A stretch of DNA of 64,000 nt from Phytohabitans houttuyneae (GTDB taxonomy: Bacteria; Actinomycetota; Actinomycetes; Mycobacteriales; Micromonosporaceae), in contig NZ_BLPF01000002.1 in NCBI RefSeq assembly GCF_011764425.1, positions 2,232,997-2,296,996 on the forward strand, read 5' to 3'. Below are positions 17,448-25,673 of this stretch, in pieces (within the stretch, counting starts at the first letter, position 1; every line of letters begins with the position of its first letter). The position numbers and the translations under genes were made by a program. The notes under the pieces were generated by a model that saw only the letters and a list, made by a program, of their open reading frames with translations, searched no databases and had not been told where the DNA came from.

Positions 17448-20400
17448 ATGAAGCGCACCCGTGCGCTGTGGACACTGGTCGCCGTCGCGCTCGCCGCGGT
17501 CGCGGTCGTCCCGGCCACCGCCGGGGCCGAGGAGGCGCCGCCGGTCGTCGGCGGCGCGCCGACGCTCAACCTCCGGGACGGGCAGGCGCTCGACGGCACC
17601 GTCACCGTCACGGCCGAGCCCACCGCCGAGAACGACCCGGTCACCGACATCCTCGTCGACGACCGGGCGGTCGACGCGACGCGGACGGCGGGCACCGCGC
17701 ACTTCGCGTTCGACATGGGCGGCAACGGCACCGAGGCGCGCTACCACAACTACATCACCGTGAACGGACACACGGCCGAGTCCGAGCGCGTCCATTTCCC
17801 GGACATCCCCGGCGGCAGCGCGGGTGTGCTCGACTTTCCCGGCGAGTGGCTGCGCTCCGGCATCAACACCATCACCGTCAACGCCGGCGCCAACTGGGTC
17901 GACTCCACAAACACCGCCGCGGTCGGCTACGAGCAGCTGCCGAACGGCGAGGGCGGCCGCTGCCCCAACTTCGACGACTTTCCGCTCAGCAGCATCAGCC
18001 TCAGCCTGCTCGGCGTGGTCATCGACGGCGAGCAGAACCTGTTCAGCTACAGCTTCGGCGACGGCACCTGCGGCAGCTCGACGCCGCGGCTGAAGCAGCA
18101 GCTGACGTTCGTGCTCGCCGGCGAGCCGGGCGGCACCACGTCGGGCCTGCGCCTCGACCTGGACACGCGCTCGCTGCCGAACGGCGCGCACACCGTCAAG
18201 GCGGTCACCGCCTCCGGCGCCACGACCAGCGTCACGGTCGGCGTGAACAACGCGCCCGCCGGCTCGGCGAAGGTGACGCCGGCCGAGGGCGCGCTCGTCC
18301 GCGGCGCCCAGCCGGTCATCGCGGCCGCGCCGCGCGAGGGTGAGACCACAGTGGACTCGATCGCGCTGGACGGCGGGCCGGTCGAGAACGCCGAGACGCT
18401 CGCCGCCGGCACCTCGACGTTCACCTTCACGGTCGCGGCGGGCAACTCCATCGAGGCGCGCTACCACAACTACCTGATGGTGAACGGCAACCGCGTGGAC
18501 CTCGGCGGCGACTACGGCGCCGGCGGGGCCGAGGCGGTCGCGGTCCGGCTGCCCAACCGGTACCTGCGCCCGGGTGAGAACTCCATCCAGGTCGTCACCG
18601 GCGACTACAACTCCGGCAGCGGCGCCACGCTCTGCGCCAACCACGACGACTTCCGGATCGCCCGCGACAGCGTGGGCCTGTCGGTCAGCACCGGCGCCGC
18701 GGCTCTGTCCGACGTGTACTACCTGACCGGCGGGGACCGGACCGCCACGGCGGACGCCACGCTCGCCCTCGGCGACGGGACCTGCGGCGCCAACAAGGAC
18801 GCCGAGTTCGCCTTCACGATCTCCGGAGCCCGGACCACCCGCACGATCGACACGCTGGGCAGCGGCGGGGACGCGCACCTGCGCCTGTTCGTCGGCGGCA
18901 ACGGCACCGACGGCGGCTATCGCAACCAGGTGCTCGTCAACGGCATCCCGCTGCCCCTCGGCATCTGGGAGAAGGAGGTCGCCGACCTCGCCTTCCCGAA
19001 CGAGTGGCTCGTGCCCGGGGTCAACGTGCTCGACTTCGCCGCCGGCATCAACCCCATCACGGTCGCGCCGGACTGCCCGGCCGGCAACTTCGACGACTTC
19101 ACCATGCGCGACTTCCAGCTCTTCCCGGCCGGCGGCCCGCAGGCCGTCCAGCTGACCCGGCAGGTGGCGCAGACGACCGTCACGATCGGCTCGTCGTCGT
19201 ACCCGGCCGGGGCGCAGGTCACCACGTTCGTCGGCGACGGCACCTGCGGCAGCACGCACAACAACACGCTGCGCAAGCAGATCCTCTTCGAGGTCGGCGC
19301 CGGCCTCGCCGCGCGGGGCCTGCGGGCCGACGTGGACACCGCGACGCTCGCCGACGGCCGGCACAGCGTGACGGCCACGAGCGGCGACAAGACCGCCACA
19401 CGCACGTTCACCGTGGACAACGCGGCACCGGTGGTGAGCGGCAGCGTGCCCGCCGAGGGGCAGCGGCTCACCGCGACGGTCGCGCTCCACGTGACGGTGG
19501 AGGACGCGACGGGCGTGGCGGGTACGCCGACGCTCACGCTCGACGGCCGGCCGGTCAGGCAGGGCGACGAGATCGGGCACGGCCTGCCGGCCGGCGCGCA
19601 CGTCCTCGCCGTCACCGCCACCGACACGCTCGGCAACACCGCCACCCGCGAGGTGCGCTTCACCAGCGCCAGCATCCCGGACGTGCCGACCGCGCTGGAC
19701 ACGGCCGTCAGCGGCACGAACGCGCCGTCCGCCACGCTCTCCGCGACGATCCCGGGCGAGGACGGGGTACCGCTCACGGCGACCTTCACCAAGGCGGATG
19801 TGGTCGCGCCGTCGGGCGGGTACCAGGGTGTCGCCGCGGCGGTGCCGACCACATTGGACGTCCAGCACGAAGGCGGCGTCGACGTCGGCTCGCTGCGCCC
19901 GCTCGACGGCCGCACGGTCGACACGGCGTCCAGCCGCGACGTGGTCTTCCAGCGGTACGACGTGCCGCTCGCCGCCACCCAGGCGGCGCCGACGCTGCGC
20001 TGGGAGGGCACCATCGACCCGGCCCGCGTCGTCGCGCTGCGCGTGTGGGACCCGGCCGGCCGCACCTGGGACGTGCTCACCAGCGCCCGCGGCAAGGCCG
20101 GCAGGTCCACCGTGCTCACCGCGCCGCTCACCGACGCGTACCGGGACGGCGGCACCGTGCACGTGCTGGTCACCGGCGAGGACCCGTTCGCCGACGACCT
20201 GTCACCGCGCGACTCCTCGGCGCAGGACGACAAGGACCGCTTCGAGGACCCGGCCACGTACGACTTCGCGCTCGCCCACTTCACCGACACCCAGTACCTG
20301 AGCGAGGGCGCGGCCGGCGGCACGTACGACGACTTCGACGGGCGGCCGGAGCCCACCGACATCCAGGTCGCCGAGGAGCAGGCCATCTTCGCGGCCGCGT

Positions 20401-22382
20401 ACCGCGAGACGACACAGTGGATCGCCGACAACGCGGCCGGGCGGAAGATCGCCTACACCGCGCACACGGGCGACATCATCGAGAACGACTACTACGACCC
20501 GCTCGCCCGGAACGCGGACGGCTCGCTGCTGCGCCCCGGCCTCAACGAGCAGGTCGACCGGGAGTTCCAGCGCGCCTCCGCGTACCAGAGGGTGCTCGAC
20601 GACAAGGGCGTGGTCAACCAGGTCATCGCCGGCAACCACGACAACCAGCTCGGCGCCGAGACCGGGCCGGACTCCCGGTTCAGCAAGGTCTTCGGCGCGG
20701 ACCGCTACTACCAGGTGGCCGGCGCCTGGCCCGCCGGCTCCGAGTACCACGCGTGGGACGAGGTGACAAACGTCGACGGCACGGTCACGCTCGGCCGGGA
20801 CAACCAGAACAACTACGTGCTCTTCTCCGCCGGCGGGCTGGACTTCGTCGCGGTGGGCCTCTCGTACGGCGTGACACCGGCCGAGGCCAAGTGGGCGGAC
20901 TCGGTCTTCAAGCGGTACAAGGACCGCAACGGCATCCTGCTCTCCCACGACTACCTGCGCCCGTCGACCAGCCCCGACGGCCGCGGCGCGGCCTTCTCCG
21001 CGCCGGACGGCTCGCCGCTGTACAAGCTCGTCGTGGAGGCCAACCCGAACGTCTTCCTGGTGCTCGCCGGCCACGAGCACGGCGTCGGCACCAACGTGAA
21101 GTCGAACGTCGGCGTCACGGTCGCCCACGACGTGGTCGAGCTGCTGGCGGACTACCAGTTCTACACGGTGTCCGCGGGCGAGCTCTGGCCCGACCTCGTC
21201 GACACGTCCGGCAACGTCGACCTCAACGGCGACGGCACCGCGGACCACAAGGCCACCGACCGCCTCCAGTTCGGGGCGAGCTTCCTGCGGCTGCTGCAGT
21301 TCGACGTGGACCGTGCCGAGATGCACATCGACACGTACTCGCCGCTGCTGCAGAACTTCGGCGCCACCGAGTACGACATCCGCGCGGACGGCAGCCAGAC
21401 CAGGCCGCGGTACAACGGCGCGGAGGACAACCTCACGCTCCCGGTCGACATCACCACGCGGAAGACGTCGTTCAGCACCGACTCGCTGGCCGCGTACGTG
21501 CCGGGCGGCGAGATCGGCACCGACCAGGTGACCGCGAACGGCACCGCCTCGGTCACCTGGACCGGCCTGCTGCCGGCCACCTCGTACGCCTGGGTCGTCA
21601 CCGCCACGAGCGCGGACGGCGGCGTGGCGGTGGCCCAGCCGGCGGTGTTCCGCACCGCCAAGGGCGTACCGGCCGTCACCGCCACCTCGGCACCGGTCGC
21701 GTGGGGCACCGCCGCGACGGTGACGGTGAGGGTCGACGCCGCACCCGCGCCGGTCACCGGGACGGTCACGCTCCACGAGGGCACGACGGTCCGCGGGTCG
21801 GCGGCGTTGTCCGGCGGCACCGCGACCTTCACCCTGCCGGTCGGGCTCGCGGGCGGCGCGCACACCCTCACCGCCTCCTACTCCGGCAGCGACCACCTCG
21901 ACCCCGCCCAGGCGACCTTCACCGTGACGGTCAACCTGCCGGCGGCGTGGAGCGCGACGACGGTGTACAACACCGGCGACCGGGTCACGTACCAGGGCAA
22001 GGTCTACGCCGCGTCCTGGTACGCGAAGAACAACAAGCCGGGCGAGGTGAACGGGCCGTGGCAGGAGCTCGCCATGACCGAGGAGGGCGTGGCGATCTGG
22101 ACGCCGTCGCGCATCTTCACCGGCGGCGACGTGGCCACCCACGACGGCAAGCGGTGGCGGGCCCGCTGGTACACGCGCAACCAGCGCCCCGGCGACCCGA
22201 ACGGCCCGTGGGAGCAGATCGCCCCACCACCGCCGGACGGCAGCCCGGCCACCTGGACCCCGACGACGGTGTACCAGGCCGGCGACCGCGTGACGTACCA
22301 GAGCAAGGTCTACGAGGCCAAGTGGTACAACCGCAACCAGCCCCCGGGCGACCGCAACGGCCCCTGGAAGCTGGTCAGCTGA
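17448..22382 (+). CDS. Giant secreted metallophosphoesterase with N-terminal repeats, Ig-like domain and three C-terminal CBM5/12-like modules
   Basis: The 1644-residue secreted protein starts with a signal (about 1-27, ending ATAGAEE). Three N-terminal beta repeats (about 30-650) share EARYHNYITVNGH-type lines and a following FDDF segment. The calcineurin-like phosphoesterase core (about 942-1285) has HFTDTQ, AHTGDIIEND, IAGNHDNQ, ILLSHDYL and LAGHEHG, supplying the two-metal ligands. An Ig-like domain (about 1404-1497) precedes three ~48-residue modules with WSATTVYNTGDRVTYQGKVYAASW-type signatures of CBM5/12 chitin or cellulose binding. The ATG follows AAGGAG. Coupling to a metal transporter suggests metal supply or detoxification for this two-metal enzyme; the phosphoester substrate is unknown. 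Codon use is uniform. Confidence 0.9.
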   Translation: MKRTRALWTLVAVALAAVAVVPATAGAEEAPPVVGGAPTLNLRDGQALDGTVTVTAEPTAENDPVTDILVDDRAVDATRTAGTAHFAFDMGGNGTEARYHNYITVNGHTAESERVHFPDIPGGSAGVLDFPGEWLRSGINTITVNAGANWVDSTNTAAVGYEQLPNGEGGRCPNFDDFPLSSISLSLLGVVIDGEQNLFSYSFGDGTCGSSTPRLKQQLTFVLAGEPGGTTSGLRLDLDTRSLPNGAHTVKAVTASGATTSVTVGVNNAPAGSAKVTPAEGALVRGAQPVIAAAPREGETTVDSIALDGGPVENAETLAAGTSTFTFTVAAGNSIEARYHNYLMVNGNRVDLGGDYGAGGAEAVAVRLPNRYLRPGENSIQVVTGDYNSGSGATLCANHDDFRIARDSVGLSVSTGAAALSDVYYLTGGDRTATADATLALGDGTCGANKDAEFAFTISGARTTRTIDTLGSGGDAHLRLFVGGNGTDGGYRNQVLVNGIPLPLGIWEKEVADLAFPNEWLVPGVNVLDFAAGINPITVAPDCPAGNFDDFTMRDFQLFPAGGPQAVQLTRQVAQTTVTIGSSSYPAGAQVTTFVGDGTCGSTHNNTLRKQILFEVGAGLAARGLRADVDTATLADGRHSVTATSGDKTATRTFTVDNAAPVVSGSVPAEGQRLTATVALHVTVEDATGVAGTPTLTLDGRPVRQGDEIGHGLPAGAHVLAVTATDTLGNTATREVRFTSASIPDVPTALDTAVSGTNAPSATLSATIPGEDGVPLTATFTKADVVAPSGGYQGVAAAVPTTLDVQHEGGVDVGSLRPLDGRTVDTASSRDVVFQRYDVPLAATQAAPTLRWEGTIDPARVVALRVWDPAGRTWDVLTSARGKAGRSTVLTAPLTDAYRDGGTVHVLVTGEDPFADDLSPRDSSAQDDKDRFEDPATYDFALAHFTDTQYLSEGAAGGTYDDFDGRPEPTDIQVAEEQAIFAAAYRETTQWIADNAAGRKIAYTAHTGDIIENDYYDPLARNADGSLLRPGLNEQVDREFQRASAYQRVLDDKGVVNQVIAGNHDNQLGAETGPDSRFSKVFGADRYYQVAGAWPAGSEYHAWDEVTNVDGTVTLGRDNQNNYVLFSAGGLDFVAVGLSYGVTPAEAKWADSVFKRYKDRNGILLSHDYLRPSTSPDGRGAAFSAPDGSPLYKLVVEANPNVFLVLAGHEHGVGTNVKSNVGVTVAHDVVELLADYQFYTVSAGELWPDLVDTSGNVDLNGDGTADHKATDRLQFGASFLRLLQFDVDRAEMHIDTYSPLLQNFGATEYDIRADGSQTRPRYNGAEDNLTLPVDITTRKTSFSTDSLAAYVPGGEIGTDQVTANGTASVTWTGLLPATSYAWVVTATSADGGVAVAQPAVFRTAKGVPAVTATSAPVAWGTAATVTVRVDAAPAPVTGTVTLHEGTTVRGSAALSGGTATFTLPVGLAGGAHTLTASYSGSDHLDPAQATFTVTVNLPAAWSATTVYNTGDRVTYQGKVYAASWYAKNNKPGEVNGPWQELAMTEEGVAIWTPSRIFTGGDVATHDGKRWRARWYTRNQRPGDPNGPWEQIAPPPPDGSPATWTPTTVYQAGDRVTYQSKVYEAKWYNRNQPPGDRNGPWKLVS

Positions 22383-22426
22383 CGGCACCGTCGATCCGGG
22401 AGTAGGGCGGCGCGTGTCGCCCCACC

Positions 22427-22657
22427 TCACGCCGGCCCGTCCGGATCGGACGGGTGGCCGCCGGGCGCCGATACGGCGGTGGCCACGGCAAGGAGGGCGG
22501 CCAGGCAGCACCCGAGCAGCACCACCGGGACGGACCGGGTCACCGCGTAGAGGCCGCCGACGCCGCTGAGGGCGGCGTTGACGACCAGGGGCACGCCGCG
22601 TACCCCACCCCATGACCGCCGCTCGAAGCGGGGCCGAACCGAAGCGCGTCTGCTCAT
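22427..22657 (-). CDS. Small two-helix membrane protein, unknown
   Basis: The 76-residue frame begins MSRRASVRPRFERRSWGGVRG and contains two hydrophobic stretches, VPLVVNAALSGVGGLYAV and VPVVLLGCCLAALLAVATAV, then a polar GGHPSDPDGPA tail. The positive N-terminus suggests it faces the cytoplasm. The ribosome site is weak (ATCAGGG). It is divergent from the sigma factor gene and convergent with the phosphoesterase gene. I recognise no family; it could be chance, but the helix-turn-helix hydrophobic pattern argues for a real gene. Confidence 0.5.
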   Translation of the reverse strand: MSRRASVRPRFERRSWGGVRGVPLVVNAALSGVGGLYAVTRSVPVVLLGCCLAALLAVATAVSAPGGHPSDPDGPA

Positions 22658-22770
22658 GCCCTGATGTGCGCCCGGCGCGGCCGGCCGTGCAAGCGGCGGT
22701 GAAGGACCATGGCTTTGCACGCGAAGGGACCCCCGTCTCACTACAGGACAGCGAAAGGGGTTTCGAACCT

Positions 22771-23304
22771 ATGGTCTTAAGCCCGGAGGGGTTTGACGAG
22801 TTCTTCCGAAGGGCCCTGGCCCGTCTGGTCCTGTTCCTGATCAAGATTGGCGCGAGCAGGGAAGAGGCGGAGGACAGCGCGCAGGAAGCGATGGCGAAGG
22901 CGTACGAGAACTGGCACGCGGTCGAGCATCCGGAGGCGTGGGTGAGAGTGGTCGCCGAGCGGATCCACCTCGCGTCCACAGCTCGCGCCCGGGCCGCACC
23001 GGCCCGGGCGGCCGCCGGTGGATGGGCTGGCGACCTCGTCCGGCCCGATCCCGACCTCGCTGTCTTCGGCGATGAGCAACGGCGAGTGCTCGATCTGCTG
23101 CGCCGGCTCCCACACGAACAACGTCGAGTCATGGCCTGGTACTACGACGGGTTCACGATCACCGAGATCGCGGCGATCATCGGCAGGCCGGAGGCGACTG
23201 TCCGATCACACCTTCGCCACGCACGCCAGCGCCTCAAGCGCGAGTTGGACATCAAAGACGCCGTCACGCCGGACGCCGTGGGGGCCGGGGAAGGGATGCA
23301 TTGA
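22771..23304 (+). CDS. ECF-type RNA polymerase sigma factor
   Basis: The 177-residue protein has sigma region 2 (FDEFFRRALARLVLFLIKIGASREEAEDSAQEAMAKAYENW, then the HPEAWVRVVA strand) and region 4 (LDLLRRLPHEQRRVMAWYYDGFTITEIAAIIGRPEATVRSHLRHARQRLKREL). A short Ala/Arg-rich linker joins them. ATG 22771 is preferred: GGGG lies 10 nt before it and region 2 follows at once. The stop overlaps the TTG of a 56-residue gene. No classical zinc-binding anti-sigma neighbour is present. Targets are unknown; codon use is slightly less GC-extreme than nearby genes. Confidence 0.88.
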   Translation: MVLSPEGFDEFFRRALARLVLFLIKIGASREEAEDSAQEAMAKAYENWHAVEHPEAWVRVVAERIHLASTARARAAPARAAAGGWAGDLVRPDPDLAVFGDEQRRVLDLLRRLPHEQRRVMAWYYDGFTITEIAAIIGRPEATVRSHLRHARQRLKRELDIKDAVTPDAVGAGEGMH

Positions 23305-23471
23305 AGCTGCAGGAACTGACAGACGAGTTTGCCGGGCTCGACGCCCACCTGCTCGACACCAGCGCGCGCGCGGAGGCGACGCTACGCGACCTGCTCGACC
23401 TCGATGCCAGGCTCGCGGAGGCCAAGCGGACAACGGCGACCTACGAGGGCGAGGACCGGCAGGGACCGTGA
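23301..23471 (+). CDS. 56-residue helical protein translationally coupled to sigma factor
   Basis: A TTG at 23301 overlaps the sigma-factor TGA (TTGA). The frame runs LKLQELTDEFAGLDAHLLDT..., with 56 codons and no stop, and ends at 23471. A GGGGAAGGGA ribosome site sits just upstream. The product is predicted almost wholly helical with heptad-like Leu spacing (LQEL, GLDAHLLD, LRDLLDLDARLAEA), charged and soluble, with no Cys/His zinc motif. Its position immediately after the sigma gene suggests it may modulate the sigma factor or bind RNA polymerase; this is inference. It is short enough to be missed by automatic calling. Confidence 0.6.
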   Translation: MKLQELTDEFAGLDAHLLDTSARAEATLRDLLDLDARLAEAKRTTATYEGEDRQGP

Positions 23472-23521
23472 TGCCGGCCGAGGCCCGTGGAGGGGAAGTG
23501 GGGCCCCGGCCGGCACCGTCC

Positions 23522-25089
23522 TCAGTGGTCGGCGGTCACCGGTACGCGGTCGGCGGCCTCGGCCTCGGCGGCGGTGGCGCCGGCCGGCGTGGGTGCGGGC
23601 TGGTCGGCGCGGCGGAGGACGACCAGGCAGAGCGCGGCCAGCGTGAGGAAGATGGCGGCGCCCACGGCGCTGACCGTGTTCAGGCCCGAGGTGAAGGCCG
23701 AGCGTGCCACGTCCAGCAGGTCGGCGCGGCCGGTGGCGGTCACCGCCACCGCCAGGCTCTCGTGCATCGCCGCGGCGATGTTGCCCGGCAGGTCGGCCGG
23801 CAGGCCGTCCTCGAGCCGGTCGCGGTACACGAAGGTGGCCAGGCTGCCCAGCGTGGCGATGCCCACCGCGATGCCGAACTCGCCGCTGGTCTCCATCACC
23901 GCGGCGCCCGAGCCGGCCTTCTCGGGCGGGGTGGCGCCCATGACGATGTTCGCGGTGAGGGCCATCGGCAGGCTCATGCCAGCGGCCGCGAGCACCAGGC
24001 CGGCGACCAGCCAGCGCAGGCCGTTCTCGGCGGGCACCGCGGCCATCAGCGCGAAGCCGGCCGCCGAGACCGTCAGGCCGGAGGCGATCACGCGGGAGGT
24101 GCGGAAGCGCTGGGCCAGGCGCGGCGCGATCTGGAAGCCGGCGATCATCGCGAGGTTCTGGGGGATCAGCCACAGTCCCGCCGTCAGGGGTGAGAAGCCC
24201 TCGACGAGCTGCAGGTACATCGCGGAGACGAGGCTGACGCCGGCCATCACCAGGCCGCCGAACCACATCGTCGACAGCGCGGTGCTGAACGTGCCGTTCG
24301 CGAACAGGCGCAGGTCGAGCAGCGGGTGTTCCAGCGTGCGCTGCCGCCGCACGAACAGCGCGCCGAACACGAGGCCGGCCACGACCGCCGCCACCGCCGC
24401 GGTGCCCAGGCCGTCGCGGGCGATGCCCTTCAGGCCGTAGATCACCGGCAGGATCGCGGCCAGCGACAGGCCCACGCTGGCCAGGTCGAGGCGGCCGGCG
24501 GCGGCGTCGCGGTACTCGGGCAGGACCACCGGGCCGAGCACGAGCAGCAGCACCATGACCGGGATGCCGAGCAGGAACGCCGAGCCCCACCAGAAGTGCT
24601 CCAGCAGCGCGCCGCCGACCAGCGGGCCGATCGTCATGCCGCTCATGAAGCAGGCGAACCAGATCGCGATCGCCTGGCCCATCTGCTTCGGGTCCGGAAA
24701 CATGTTCCGGATCAGGGCCATGGTCGACGGCATCAGCGTCGCGCCGGCGACGCCGAGCAGCGCGCGGCTCGCGATGAGCATCTCGGCGCTCGTCGAGTAC
24801 GCGGCCACCACCGACGCCACGCCGAACGCCGCCCCGCCGATCAGCAGCAGCCGGCGGCGGCCGATGCGGTCGCCGAGGGTACCCATCGTGACCAGGAAGC
24901 CGGCGAGCAGGAACGAGTAGATGTCCAGGATCCACAGCTGCTCGGTGCTGGAGGCGCCCAGGTCGGCGCTGAGCTGGGGAGGGCCAGGTAGAGGACGCTG
25001 ACGTCCAGGGACAGCAGCAGGGTCGGCAGTGCGAGTATCGCGAGCCCGATCCAGGCCCGGCGCGTCGCCTTCGTGGCGGATGCGTACAT
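23522..25089 (-). pseudogene. DHA2-type MFS multidrug exporter, one apparent frameshift
   Basis: With one added base the frame encodes about 522 residues with roughly 14 membrane helices, typical of the EmrB/QacA family. Landmarks are the first-helix motif LSLDVSVLYLALP, motif A in GDRIGRRRLLLIGG, LLGVAGATLMPSTMAL, motif C region GMTIGPLVGG, and later SGAAVMETSGEFGIAVG. The frame breaks after YLALP at the GGGG run 24976-24979 (plus strand; CCCC on the coding strand), where ALPQLSADLGAS should continue. The ATG follows GGAG. It exports drugs or dyes using the proton gradient. It is downstream of a damaged hydrolase gene in the same transcript and divergent from the LysR-esterase fusion. Confidence 0.82.
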
Positions 25090-25100
25090 CTCGGTCTCCT

Positions 25101-25564
25101 TCAGTCTCTTTCCCCGTTAGACGGCCCGGCCGCCGCGAACTCATCGATCCGGATGTGCCGCGCGACCCTCGGCCAGCCCTCGGCCCGCGCGCGGGCGGTG
25201 ACGGCACGCGCCGTCTCCACCGCCGGCGGGACGCTGACCACGACGACCTCCGCGGCCTCCGCGCCCAGCTCGGCCGCGTGGTCGGCAAGCCAGCCGAGGG
25301 TGTACGCGGCCACGCCCAGCTCGCCCGCGTCGACGTCGCCGGCGCTGTGCGGCCCCGTGCCCCCGCAGCGCAGGTCGACGACGACGTATCCCGAGCCGTT
25401 GGCGAGGGCGGCCGCGTACTCCGCCCGGCTGGTACCCCCGAAGCGGTCCGGGGCCAGCAGCAGCGCCGCCGCCCGGGCCCGGCCCCGGCGGCCGGCCAGG
25501 TCACCCCGGCCGACACCTCGCCGGTCCGCGGCCGCAGCAGCAGCACCGCCGTCCGTCGTTCCAT
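25101..25564 (-). pseudogene. Truncated alpha/beta-hydrolase-like protein, one apparent frameshift
   Basis: With one base restored at the CCC run 25472-25474 (plus strand), ATG 25564 gives 154 residues: MERRTAVLLLRPRTGEVSAG leading to AAALLLAPDRFGGTSRAEY and YVVVDLRCGGTGPHS. Then come ADHAAELGAEAAEVVVVSVPP and ARHIRIDEF. The strand-helix order resembles the N-terminal half of an alpha/beta hydrolase. The nucleophile elbow, expected after the VVVVSV strand, reads PPAVETA with no Gly-x-Ser-x-Gly, and the C-terminal half is missing. It ends 11 nt before the MFS start. Probably a catalytically dead remnant or a repurposed partner; family assignment is tentative. Confidence 0.5.
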
Positions 25565-25611
25565 GCCGCCGACCGTGTCACGCGGCGTGCGGCGGAGGGA
25601 AAGGCCCGCTC

Positions 25612-25628
25612 GGCATAGGTCCTATGCC
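25612..25628. promoter_or_regulatory. Palindromic operator in the LysR-esterase/MFS divergent promoter
   Basis: GGCATAGG-T-CCTATGCC is a perfect 8-bp inverted repeat with a single central base. It contains ATAGG/CCTAT arms consistent with a LysR-type T-N11-A box. It sits midway between the divergent starts at 25564 and 25674, with a related half site GGCATTCG about 15-20 bases to the right. It is the obvious binding site for the adjacent LysR-domain protein. Confidence 0.6.
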
Positions 25629-25673
25629 GCGACGGCATTCGTGCCCGTCACCGGCCGCGCATACGCTACGAGG

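Noticed and set aside
20202-23132. A 976-codon minus-strand frame under the phosphoesterase and sigma genes
   Set aside because: Arg/Val-rich composition, no domain, and both plus-strand genes have clear motifs.
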